Source: Bacteroidota bacterium (GTDB lineage: Bacteria; Bacteroidota; Bacteroidia; Chitinophagales; Chitinophagaceae). From it: DNA of 20,534 bases. The notes under the pieces were generated by a model. That model saw only the letters and a list, made by a program, of their open reading frames with translations. It made no database searches and had not been told where the DNA came from. This document shows, piece after piece, positions 13,934 through 20,534 of the stretch. The stretch spans positions 1-20,534 of the forward strand of contig JAEZIL010000224.1 of assembly GCA_023436685.1 (NCBI GenBank). Reading direction: 5' to 3'. Made by a program: the position numbers and the translations under genes. How positions within the stretch are numbered: the stretch's first letter is position 1; the number at the start of each line of letters is the position of its first letter.

Positions 13934-15064
13934 ATGCGTAAAGGTTCCCTTTTTTGTATTCCACTAGTTGGACTGTTAGCTATTTCATGCAATACGCAAA
14001 CAAACAGCGATTCATCGCAGGCCGGGAAAAAAATACCGGTAACTAATATTATTGAGAAAGATATATCGCTCGACAGGGTTTATGTAGCAGATATTCAAGC
14101 TATTCAAAACGTAGAATTAAGAAGCCGTGTATCGGGATTTTTAGAGAAGATACATGTGGACGAAGGTATGCTGGTTAAGAAAGGCCAGCTGCTATTCACC
14201 ATAAGCGATGAAGAATATAAAGCGGAAGTGAGCAGGGCTAAAGCCAGTCTTAATAGTATTATTGCTGATGCAAAAACCGTAGAACTGGAACTGGAGCGTG
14301 TAAGGATGCTTGTTAATAAAAAGATACTTTCTTCTACCGAGCTGGATGTTGCCAAGGCGAAATTTGCTGCTGAGAATGCAAGAATAGAAGAGGCCAGGGC
14401 GGCCCTGGAACATGCGCGTGCTAAATTATCTTACACACATATATATGCTCCTTACGACGGTATTATAGATAGAATACCTTTGAAACCGGGAAGTTTGGTG
14501 GATGAAGGCACCTTGCTAACCACGGTTTCAGATATAAGTTCGGTATTCGCATACTTTAATATTTCAGAAAACGAATACCTTGAATATCTCAGGGCGCAGC
14601 AACACACAAATGACACCGGTAATAAGATCGTCAGGCTTATACTTTCAGACGGAAAGGAATATCAGCTAGCGGGGAAAATTGAAACGGTGGTAAGCGAGTT
14701 TCAGGAAAGTACAGGTTCCATTGCTTTCAGGGCACGTTTCCCTAATCCCGCCCATTTACTAAAGCACGGTGCAACCGGTAAAATTAAGCTTAGCAGCCAT
14801 GTAGACGATGCACTGGTGCTGCCACAAAAGGCTGTGTTTGAAATTCAGGATAAGAACTATGTGTTCGTTGTTAATAAAGACAACAAGATAGCCATGCGCA
14901 ATTTTAAGCCCAAAGCCAGGCTGAATGAGCTATATATTGTTGAATCGGGGCTAACAGAAGGCGAAACAATTGTTTATGAAGGAATACAAAACATCAAAGA
15001 TGGTATGGTAGTATCTCCTGATGTAGTCAGCCTCGATAGCTTAATTCAAAAAAACATACTCTAA
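13934..15064 (+). CDS. RND efflux periplasmic adaptor (membrane fusion) lipoprotein
   Basis: The 376-residue protein begins with a lipoprotein signal ending at Cys19 (LLAISC). It then has the adaptor order: a barrel-sandwich lead strand (RVYVADIQAIQNVELRSRVSGFLEKIHVDEGMLVKKGQLLF), a coiled-coil hairpin of about residues 95-165 rich in Ala, Glu and Lys, the returning lipoyl half (YAPYDGIIDRIPLKPGSLVDEGTLL), a beta-barrel domain, and the membrane-proximal domain ending near GLTEGETIVYEGIQNIKDGMVV. It bridges the RND permease in the inner membrane with the outer-membrane channel. It is 27 bases before the permease gene. This is an AcrA/MexA-like adaptor; the cargo is not deducible. Confidence 0.95.
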   Translation: MRKGSLFCIPLVGLLAISCNTQTNSDSSQAGKKIPVTNIIEKDISLDRVYVADIQAIQNVELRSRVSGFLEKIHVDEGMLVKKGQLLFTISDEEYKAEVSRAKASLNSIIADAKTVELELERVRMLVNKKILSSTELDVAKAKFAAENARIEEARAALEHARAKLSYTHIYAPYDGIIDRIPLKPGSLVDEGTLLTTVSDISSVFAYFNISENEYLEYLRAQQHTNDTGNKIVRLILSDGKEYQLAGKIETVVSEFQESTGSIAFRARFPNPAHLLKHGATGKIKLSSHVDDALVLPQKAVFEIQDKNYVFVVNKDNKIAMRNFKPKARLNELYIVESGLTEGETIVYEGIQNIKDGMVVSPDVVSLDSLIQKNIL

Positions 15065-15091
15065 GCATACAGGGTATACAATTTCACAGGC

Positions 15092-18000
15092 ATGTTTGAA
15101 ACCTTTATTAAAAGGCCGGTACTTTCGCTGGTCATTTCGCTTATTATTGTCTTATTGGGTGTGCTGGCATTGTTTAATCTTCCTGTCACCCAGTTTCCCG
15201 ATATTGTTCCCCCTTCAGTAATTGTAACGGCTAATTACACAGGTGCCAATGCTGAAGTATGCACTAAGGCAGTAGCCACTCCATTGGAGCGTGCTATTAA
15301 TGGTGTTCCGGGCATGACATACATGTCAACCGTTACCAGTAACAACGGTATGACCATAATTCAGGTTTACTTTAAAGTAGGTACCGATCCTGACATTGCA
15401 GCGGTAAACGTGCAAAACCGTGTTACTACCGTTTTGGATGAGCTGCCAGAGGAGGTGATCAAGGCAGGTGTTACAACCGAAAAAGAAGTAAATAGTATGT
15501 TGATGTACCTGAACATATTAAGTGCAGATACTACTGCCGATGAAATGTTCATTTACAACTTTGCAGATATTAACGTACTTAAGGAGCTGAAGAGGATAGA
15601 TGGTGTAGGTTTTGTAGAGATAATGGGTGCGCGCGACTATTCTATGCGTGTATGGCTCAAGCCCGACAGGATGCATGCCTATAATATATCTACCGAAGAG
15701 GTAATACAAGGCATCAGGGAGCAAAACGTAGAAGCTGCACCCGGTAAAACAGGGGAAAGCTCAGGCAAAATGAACCAGCCGCTTCAGTATGTATTGCGAT
15801 ATACAGGTAAGTATACAAAGCCTGAGCAATATGCAGATATTGTATTGAGGGCTGATAAGGATGGCTCGGTATTGAGGCTGAAGGATATTGCGGAAGTAGA
15901 ATTTGGTTCGCTGGATTATGATATGACCTCGATGACCGATGGCAGGCCTTCGGCATCTATCATGATAAAGCAGCGCCCGGGGTCGAATGCGAAAGAGGTA
16001 ATTGAAAATATAAAAACCCGCATGGCCGAGTTGAAGGAATCTTCTTTTCCGCCGGGTATGACCTATAATATCAGTTACGATGTTTCCCGTTTTCTGGATG
16101 CCTCTATCAGCGAGGTGCTGGTAACCCTTGTGGAGGCTTTCCTGCTGGTATTTGTTGTTGTCTTCCTTTTTCTGCAAGATTTCAGGTCTACGCTTATACC
16201 AGCCCTGGCAGTACCGGTTGCGCTTATAGGTACTTTATTCTTTATGCAGATGCTGGGCTTCTCTATCAATCTGCTTACTCTTTTTGCATTGGTATTGGCA
16301 ATAGGTATTGTGGTGGATAATGCGATAGTAGTAGTAGAGGCTGTGCATACAAAAATGACCGAAGAGCACCTGCCACCGCTGCAGGCCACGCTTGCAGCCA
16401 TGAAAGATATTAGCGGTGCTATTGTTGCTATCACACTTGTAATGTCGGCCGTGTTTGTGCCGGTAGCCTTTATGGAGGGGCCTGTTGGCGTATTTTACCG
16501 GCAGTTTTCACTAACCCTTGCTTTTGCAATTGTTATTTCAGGTATCAATGCGGTAACCCTTACACCGGCACTATGCGCTATCATGTTGCGCCCACACGAT
16601 CCTGCAAAGACCACTAAAGGCTGGCTGGGCAAGTTCTTTAAAAAATTTAATAACGGTTACGATAAGCTATCCAATAAATATGCCGGATTCATAAGAAAAA
16701 TAGCCGGGCGCAGGGCTATAACTTTTGCTATGCTCATATTGTTCTTCTTAGCTACCTGGGGCTTCAGTGCTATTCTTCCATCAGGGTTTATACCCACAGA
16801 AGACCAGGGAATGATATATGTGAACGTGACCACTCCGCCCGGAGCTACACTAGAGCGCACTGAAGAAGTGCTGAATGAAATACAACAATCAACCAAGGGC
16901 ATGCGTGCAGTAGAATCAGTTTCTACACTGGCCGGTTTCAGCCTGATGAGCGATGTGGCAGGAGCCTCGTATGGTATGGGTATGATCAATTTAAAACCCT
17001 GGGACGAGCGCGAGCAATCGTTAGAAGAAGTGATACGAGAGCTTGAAGAGCGGGCGAAAGGAGTAACAGATGCGAGTATTCAATTCTTCCCGCCACCTAC
17101 AGTACCGGGTTTTGGTAACGCCAGTGGATTTGAGCTGCGGTTGCTTGATAAATCAGGCTCAGACGATTTGCAGAAAACTGCCGACGTTACAAAAAAGTTT
17201 GTGAGTGCACTTAACGAGTCGCAGCCTGTTGCTAATGTGTTTACAGGTTTCGATCCCAATTTCCCGCAATACCTGATACATGTGGACCAGGAGATGGCAG
17301 CGCAAAAAGGCATTACAATAGATAATGCACTAGCTACATTGCAAACGCTTTTGGGTAGTTATTATACTACCAATTTCATTCGTTTCGGGCAAATGTATAA
17401 AGTAATGTTGCAGGCCGGCCCGCAGTACAGAAGCAAGCCAGAAGACGTGCTAAACCTATATGTGAAGAACAATAAGGGAGAAATGATACCCTATTCTTCA
17501 TTTATACGCATGGAGCGTGTGTACGGCCCCGAACAGCTAACCCGCTACAACATGTATACTTCAGCCATGATAAATGGTGAGGCTGCAGCGGGTTTCAGCA
17601 GTGGCGATGCTATAGCTGAAGTAGAGCGTGTTGCTAAAGCACAATTGCCAAGAGGATATGATATTGAATGGTCGGGTATGACGCGGGAGCAAATTCTTTC
17701 GGGCAACCAGGCAGTTTTCATTTTCCTTATCTGCCTTGTGTTTGTTTATCTGCTGCTGGCCGCACAGTACGAAAGTTTTCTGCTGCCGCTACCCGTAATT
17801 CTTTCTTTGCCTACGGGTATATTCGGTTCATTCCTTTTTCTAAAACTGGCGGGGCTGGAAAATAATATTTACGCGCAGGTGGCGCTGGTTATGCTCATTG
17901 GCCTGCTTGGGAAGAATGCGATACTGATAGTTGAATTTGCAATACAACGGCGAAAGGAGGGCGCAAGTATACTTCGTTCAGCCGTAGATGGTGCCGTATC

Positions 18001-18283
18001 CAGGTTGCGCCCGATATTAATGACATCTTTCGCTTTTATAGCAGGGTTGATACCCCTGTGTATAGCCACGGGTGCAGGTGCTATGGGCAACAGGTCTATT
18101 GGTACGGCAGCGGCGGGCGGCATGTTGACGGGAACCATATTTGGGGTAATTATAGTGCCGGGCTTATATGTGCTGTTTGCGAGCGTAGGCCGTAGAAAGC
18201 AAAGAAAAAAAGCAATAAATGGAAAAATGCAGGTGAGGCTTGTAGCCAATAAGCCTGTGCAAGAAACAAATCATTTCAACTAG
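15092..18283 (+). CDS. RND efflux transporter permease (AcrB-like, HAE1 family)
   Basis: The 1063-residue permease has the full RND layout: TM1 at the N-terminus (FIKRPVLSLVISLIIVLLG), a large periplasmic porter domain, six helices around residues 340-560, a second periplasmic domain, and six C-terminal helices. TM4 carries the proton-relay motif as AIGIVVDNAIVVVEAV, with Asp409 present and Asn410 where AcrB has its second Asp (Asp408). The relay Lys of TM10 is present (Lys941 in LLGKNAILIVEF). The motif GAxLERTEEVL in the second porter half fits HAE1 pumps. It exports drugs or other amphiphiles by proton antiport with the adjacent adaptor and outer-membrane channel. Confidence 0.97.
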   Translation: MFETFIKRPVLSLVISLIIVLLGVLALFNLPVTQFPDIVPPSVIVTANYTGANAEVCTKAVATPLERAINGVPGMTYMSTVTSNNGMTIIQVYFKVGTDPDIAAVNVQNRVTTVLDELPEEVIKAGVTTEKEVNSMLMYLNILSADTTADEMFIYNFADINVLKELKRIDGVGFVEIMGARDYSMRVWLKPDRMHAYNISTEEVIQGIREQNVEAAPGKTGESSGKMNQPLQYVLRYTGKYTKPEQYADIVLRADKDGSVLRLKDIAEVEFGSLDYDMTSMTDGRPSASIMIKQRPGSNAKEVIENIKTRMAELKESSFPPGMTYNISYDVSRFLDASISEVLVTLVEAFLLVFVVVFLFLQDFRSTLIPALAVPVALIGTLFFMQMLGFSINLLTLFALVLAIGIVVDNAIVVVEAVHTKMTEEHLPPLQATLAAMKDISGAIVAITLVMSAVFVPVAFMEGPVGVFYRQFSLTLAFAIVISGINAVTLTPALCAIMLRPHDPAKTTKGWLGKFFKKFNNGYDKLSNKYAGFIRKIAGRRAITFAMLILFFLATWGFSAILPSGFIPTEDQGMIYVNVTTPPGATLERTEEVLNEIQQSTKGMRAVESVSTLAGFSLMSDVAGASYGMGMINLKPWDEREQSLEEVIRELEERAKGVTDASIQFFPPPTVPGFGNASGFELRLLDKSGSDDLQKTADVTKKFVSALNESQPVANVFTGFDPNFPQYLIHVDQEMAAQKGITIDNALATLQTLLGSYYTTNFIRFGQMYKVMLQAGPQYRSKPEDVLNLYVKNNKGEMIPYSSFIRMERVYGPEQLTRYNMYTSAMINGEAAAGFSSGDAIAEVERVAKAQLPRGYDIEWSGMTREQILSGNQAVFIFLICLVFVYLLLAAQYESFLLPLPVILSLPTGIFGSFLFLKLAGLENNIYAQVALVMLIGLLGKNAILIVEFAIQRRKEGASILRSAVDGAVSRLRPILMTSFAFIAGLIPLCIATGAGAMGNRSIGTAAAGGMLTGTIFGVIIVPGLYVLFASVGRRKQRKKAINGKMQVRLVANKPVQETNHFN

Positions 18284-18299
18284 TAAAAAGTAAAAAGAT

Positions 18300-18572
18300 A
18301 TGAAATGTCCTAACTGTAGTGACACATTACTAATGTCAGAACGATATAGCATACAAATAGATTATTGTCCTGCATGTCGTGGTATATGGCTGGATAAAGG
18401 AGAACTGGATAAAATGCTTGAATATGCAGGGCATAGGTATGATGCTGCTAAAATAGAGCCTAACCCGGGGGGCCATAGTAGTACATCTTATACTGAAGCA
18501 AAGAGGTTTGACAACCATGGAAAACCCTATAAGAAGAAATCATTTTTAGGAGACCTGTTTGATTTTGACTAA
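18300..18572 (+). CDS. TFIIB-type zinc-ribbon small protein
   Basis: The 90-residue protein carries an N-terminal zinc ribbon of the zf-TFIIB class: Cys3-x2-Cys6 and Cys23-x2-Cys26 with the typical context CPACRGIWLDKGELDKML. The C-terminal half is charged and flexible and ends in KKKSFLGDLFDF. No signal peptide is present, so it should be cytoplasmic. Solo proteins of this family are widespread, usually of unknown function. It is placed between the pump permease and the outer-membrane factor, 16 bases from each neighbour, so it is translated from the same mRNA. A link to pump assembly or metal handling is possible but unproven. Confidence 0.88.
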   Translation: MKCPNCSDTLLMSERYSIQIDYCPACRGIWLDKGELDKMLEYAGHRYDAAKIEPNPGGHSSTSYTEAKRFDNHGKPYKKKSFLGDLFDFD

Positions 18573-18588
18573 GTAAAAACTAATAGAA

Positions 18589-20037
18589 ATGCTATTTGAT
18601 AAGCAAGTACAGCTTCTTACTATGTTCCTGGCCATAACCTTCGCTGTGAGCTGCAAAACAGCCGATACAGTAACTTCTGCAGTGCCGGGGGGCCAAGACA
18701 TGCCTGCTGCGTTTGTAAGCAAGACTGTGGCACAAGCTGATAATACAGTAAGCCGCTCAAAGATATTTGTTGATACCAACCTGGTACAACTAATAGATGT
18801 GGCTGTAAAGCAAAATCCCGATGTATGGATAGCCATGCAAAGGATAGAGGCTGCACGTTCTTTTTTCCGCATAAGGAAGGGTGCTATATTGCCTACGGTA
18901 GAAGCTGCGGCAAATGCTTCGGCGCAACGCTATGGCGACTACACAATGGAGGGAGTAGGCAACTTTGATACCAACTTATCGGGCAATATCAGTGAAGATC
19001 AGAAAGTACCTCTTCCTATGGTGCCTTATTATTTTCTGGGCCTTAGAAGCAACTGGGAGATAGACCTTTGGGGTAAACTCAAAAACCAGAAGCAGGCAGC
19101 CTATATGCGGTTGTTGGGTACCCAGCAGGCACGGAACCTTGTTATAACTACACTGGTAGCAGAGGTTTCATTCAGGTATTACGAGCTGCAGGCGCTGGAT
19201 GAAGAAGTAGCTATACTAAAGAAAAATATTGAGTTGCAGGATAGTGCAGTGCGTATTGCAGAAGTGCAGAAGGAGGCAGGCCGTACCACCAGTCTGGGAA
19301 TACAGCAATTTCAAGCCCAGCTGCTGCGAACAAAAAGCTTATTGGTGCAGGCCGAGCAGGATATTGCCCGAACTGAAAATGAACTGAGCTATCTGCTGGG
19401 CAGATACCCGCAGCGAATACCCAGAAGTAAACATTTTCTTCAGCAGAGATTGCCTGAACAAATAGCTGTGGGCTTGCCGTATGATGTGCTGAACAGGCGG
19501 CCCGATGTTTTGCAGGCCGAGGCTGAATTAAAAGCAACCAAGGCAGATGTTGCAGCGGCAAAGGCTGCATTTTTGCCCGCGTTAACCATATCTCCATTCC
19601 TTGGCTACAATGCTTTCAATAGTTCATTGTTATTTAATCCGGGATCTATAGTATATGGTATTATTGGAGGGGCAACTGCACCTTTGCTAAATCGCAGTGC
19701 CTTGAAGGGAAATTTTAACCGGACAGGAGCTGAGCAACAGGAAGCGTATCATAACTATAATAAAACAGTAATAGGCGCTTTTCAGGAGGTGCAGACAACA
19801 ATAAGTAATATGGAAAGCCTGAGGCGTATTTATGACCTTAACCAGCGAGAGGTGCAAGTACTATCGGAGGCTACCTCTACGTCCAATGAGTTATTTAAAG
19901 TAGGGTATGCATCTTACCTGGATGTAATAACAGCACAGCGTAATGCGCTGGAGGCCGAAATTAACCAGGTAGAAACGAAGAAGAAACTCTTTATGTCATT
20001 AATAACACTTTACCGCTCATCGGGAGGCGGTTGGTAA
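18589..20037 (+). CDS. TolC/NodT-type outer-membrane efflux lipoprotein
   Basis: The 482-residue protein has a lipoprotein signal with Cys22 (FAVSC) and two OEP (outer-membrane efflux) repeats. Recognisable pieces are LIDVAVKQNPDVWIAMQRIEAARSFF, LRSNWEIDLWGKLKNQKQAA (the typical ...WGK... element), the first coiled-coil pair, GLPYDVLNRRPDVLQAEAELKATKADVAAAKAAFLP, a second strand-and-helix set, and the closing SYLDVITAQRNALEAEINQVETKK plus RSSGGGW. Trimers form the channel-tunnel docking with the adaptor. It follows the zinc-ribbon gene by 16 bases and precedes a DedA gene by 16 bases. NodT-type members are normally lipid-anchored, matching the Cys. Confidence 0.95.
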   Translation: MLFDKQVQLLTMFLAITFAVSCKTADTVTSAVPGGQDMPAAFVSKTVAQADNTVSRSKIFVDTNLVQLIDVAVKQNPDVWIAMQRIEAARSFFRIRKGAILPTVEAAANASAQRYGDYTMEGVGNFDTNLSGNISEDQKVPLPMVPYYFLGLRSNWEIDLWGKLKNQKQAAYMRLLGTQQARNLVITTLVAEVSFRYYELQALDEEVAILKKNIELQDSAVRIAEVQKEAGRTTSLGIQQFQAQLLRTKSLLVQAEQDIARTENELSYLLGRYPQRIPRSKHFLQQRLPEQIAVGLPYDVLNRRPDVLQAEAELKATKADVAAAKAAFLPALTISPFLGYNAFNSSLLFNPGSIVYGIIGGATAPLLNRSALKGNFNRTGAEQQEAYHNYNKTVIGAFQEVQTTISNMESLRRIYDLNQREVQVLSEATSTSNELFKVGYASYLDVITAQRNALEAEINQVETKKKLFMSLITLYRSSGGGW

Positions 20038-20053
20038 ATAGAAATGAAAACAC

Positions 20054-20534
20054 ATGATTGAATTGTTTGGAAATTTAACCGATCCTAACTGGATTATGCA
20101 ACATGGCGGCCTGTATGTTGTATTGTTTATTGTCTTTGCCGAAACAGGCTTGTTCATTGGCTTTTTCTTGCCTGGTGATACCTTGCTATTTATTGCTGGA
20201 ATGCTTATTGCAGGTGTAGCAATACCGGGAAGCACTTCGTTGTTTCCGCTGCTTTACTGGATATTTATGATATCGGCAGCAGGTATTCTTGGCAATTACC
20301 TGGGCTATTGGTTTGGCCGTAAGTTTGGCAGCGCCTTGCAGCAAAAAGACGGACGCTTATTTAAGCGGAAATATTTGCAACAAGCACACGATTTCTATGA
20401 AAAAAAAGGTGGCGGCGCAATAGTGCTGGCGAGGTTTCTGCCTATAGTGCGAACATTTGCACCTATAGTAGCTGGTATGGTAAAAATGGATAACCGCAAA
20501 TTCTCGCTTTATAACATCGTAGGCTCATTAATAT
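20054..20534 (+). CDS. DedA family membrane protein (partial, cut by the window end)
   Basis: An ATG at 20054 opens a frame that stays open to the last base of the window, giving about 160 residues. It contains the DedA pattern: YVVLFIVFAETGLFIGFFLPGDTLLFIAGML (membrane segments around the PGD motif), a central helix pair, and the conserved ARFLPIVRTFAPIVAGMVKM with its Arg residues. DedA proteins are inner-membrane flippase-like proteins, implicated in lipid carrier recycling and in resistance to cationic compounds and pH or membrane stress. It starts 16 bases after the OMF stop with an A-rich leader, so it is likely the next gene of the efflux transcript. The C-terminus is missing because the window ends. 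Confidence 0.9.
   Translation, partial: MIELFGNLTDPNWIMQHGGLYVVLFIVFAETGLFIGFFLPGDTLLFIAGMLIAGVAIPGSTSLFPLLYWIFMISAAGILGNYLGYWFGRKFGSALQQKDGRLFKRKYLQQAHDFYEKKGGGAIVLARFLPIVRTFAPIVAGMVKMDNRKFSLYNIVGSLI

Noticed and set aside
15367..17313. Several minus-strand open frames opposite the RND permease
   Set aside because: They lack recognisable domains and lie wholly antisense to a strongly conserved 1063-residue pump gene, so they are shadows of its codon use.

Overview
The window reads as a chromosomal segment of a Bacteroidota bacterium, most likely Chitinophagia-like. The evidence is a type IX secretion (T9SS) type A C-terminal sorting domain, lipoprotein efflux subunits, a DUF4292 lipoprotein beside dut, A-rich translation-initiation regions without Shine-Dalgarno sequences, and several boxes matching the Bacteroidota -7 element TAnnTTTG. 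Base composition and coding style look uniform. I saw no rRNA, tRNA, transposase, phage gene, CRISPR array or integration site, and no gene-free stretch over 300 bases (the longest is 13197-13467).

Layout, left to right. (1) 73-2718: an SRPBCC/AHSA1 protein (-), a divergent polytopic membrane protein of unknown function with a TTG start (+), and a small outer-membrane beta-barrel (-). (2) 2861-4374: a redox-stress module in which an NAD(P)H-dependent FMN reductase and a DoxX protein (- strand operon) diverge from an HxlR regulator with a single N-terminal Cys. The shared intergenic region holds an 18-bp-periodic operator-like array with a perfect 14-bp palindrome. (3) 4375-8460: a tightly packed - strand operon, dut, sugar-phosphate nucleotidyltransferase, TPR protein, DUF4292 lipoprotein, transcribed from a box almost at the dut start codon. 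(4) 8687-10507: a large secreted T9SS cargo protein closed by a strong hairpin terminator. (5) 10560-13196: four - strand genes, namely a VOC protein with an apparent signal peptide, an AraC-type regulator, a SAM methyltransferase whose 5' end appears frameshifted, and a RibD-C/DHFR-like reductase. (6) 13468 to the right edge: a + strand RND efflux operon consisting of a small exported protein of unknown function, membrane-fusion lipoprotein, RND permease, a zinc-ribbon mini-protein, a TolC/NodT-type outer-membrane lipoprotein, and a DedA protein cut by the window end.

The efflux operon supplies a complete tripartite pump across both membranes. Its unusual parts are the small leading protein, the zinc-ribbon protein between permease and outer-membrane factor, and a trailing DedA. 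The HxlR/DoxX/flavin-reductase module resembles thiol- or quinone-responsive detoxification modules of other bacteria. I found no clearly unprecedented system. The points most worth a second look are the HxlR operator array, the methyltransferase frameshift, the accessory genes inside the pump operon, and the D-to-N change in the pump's proton-relay motif.
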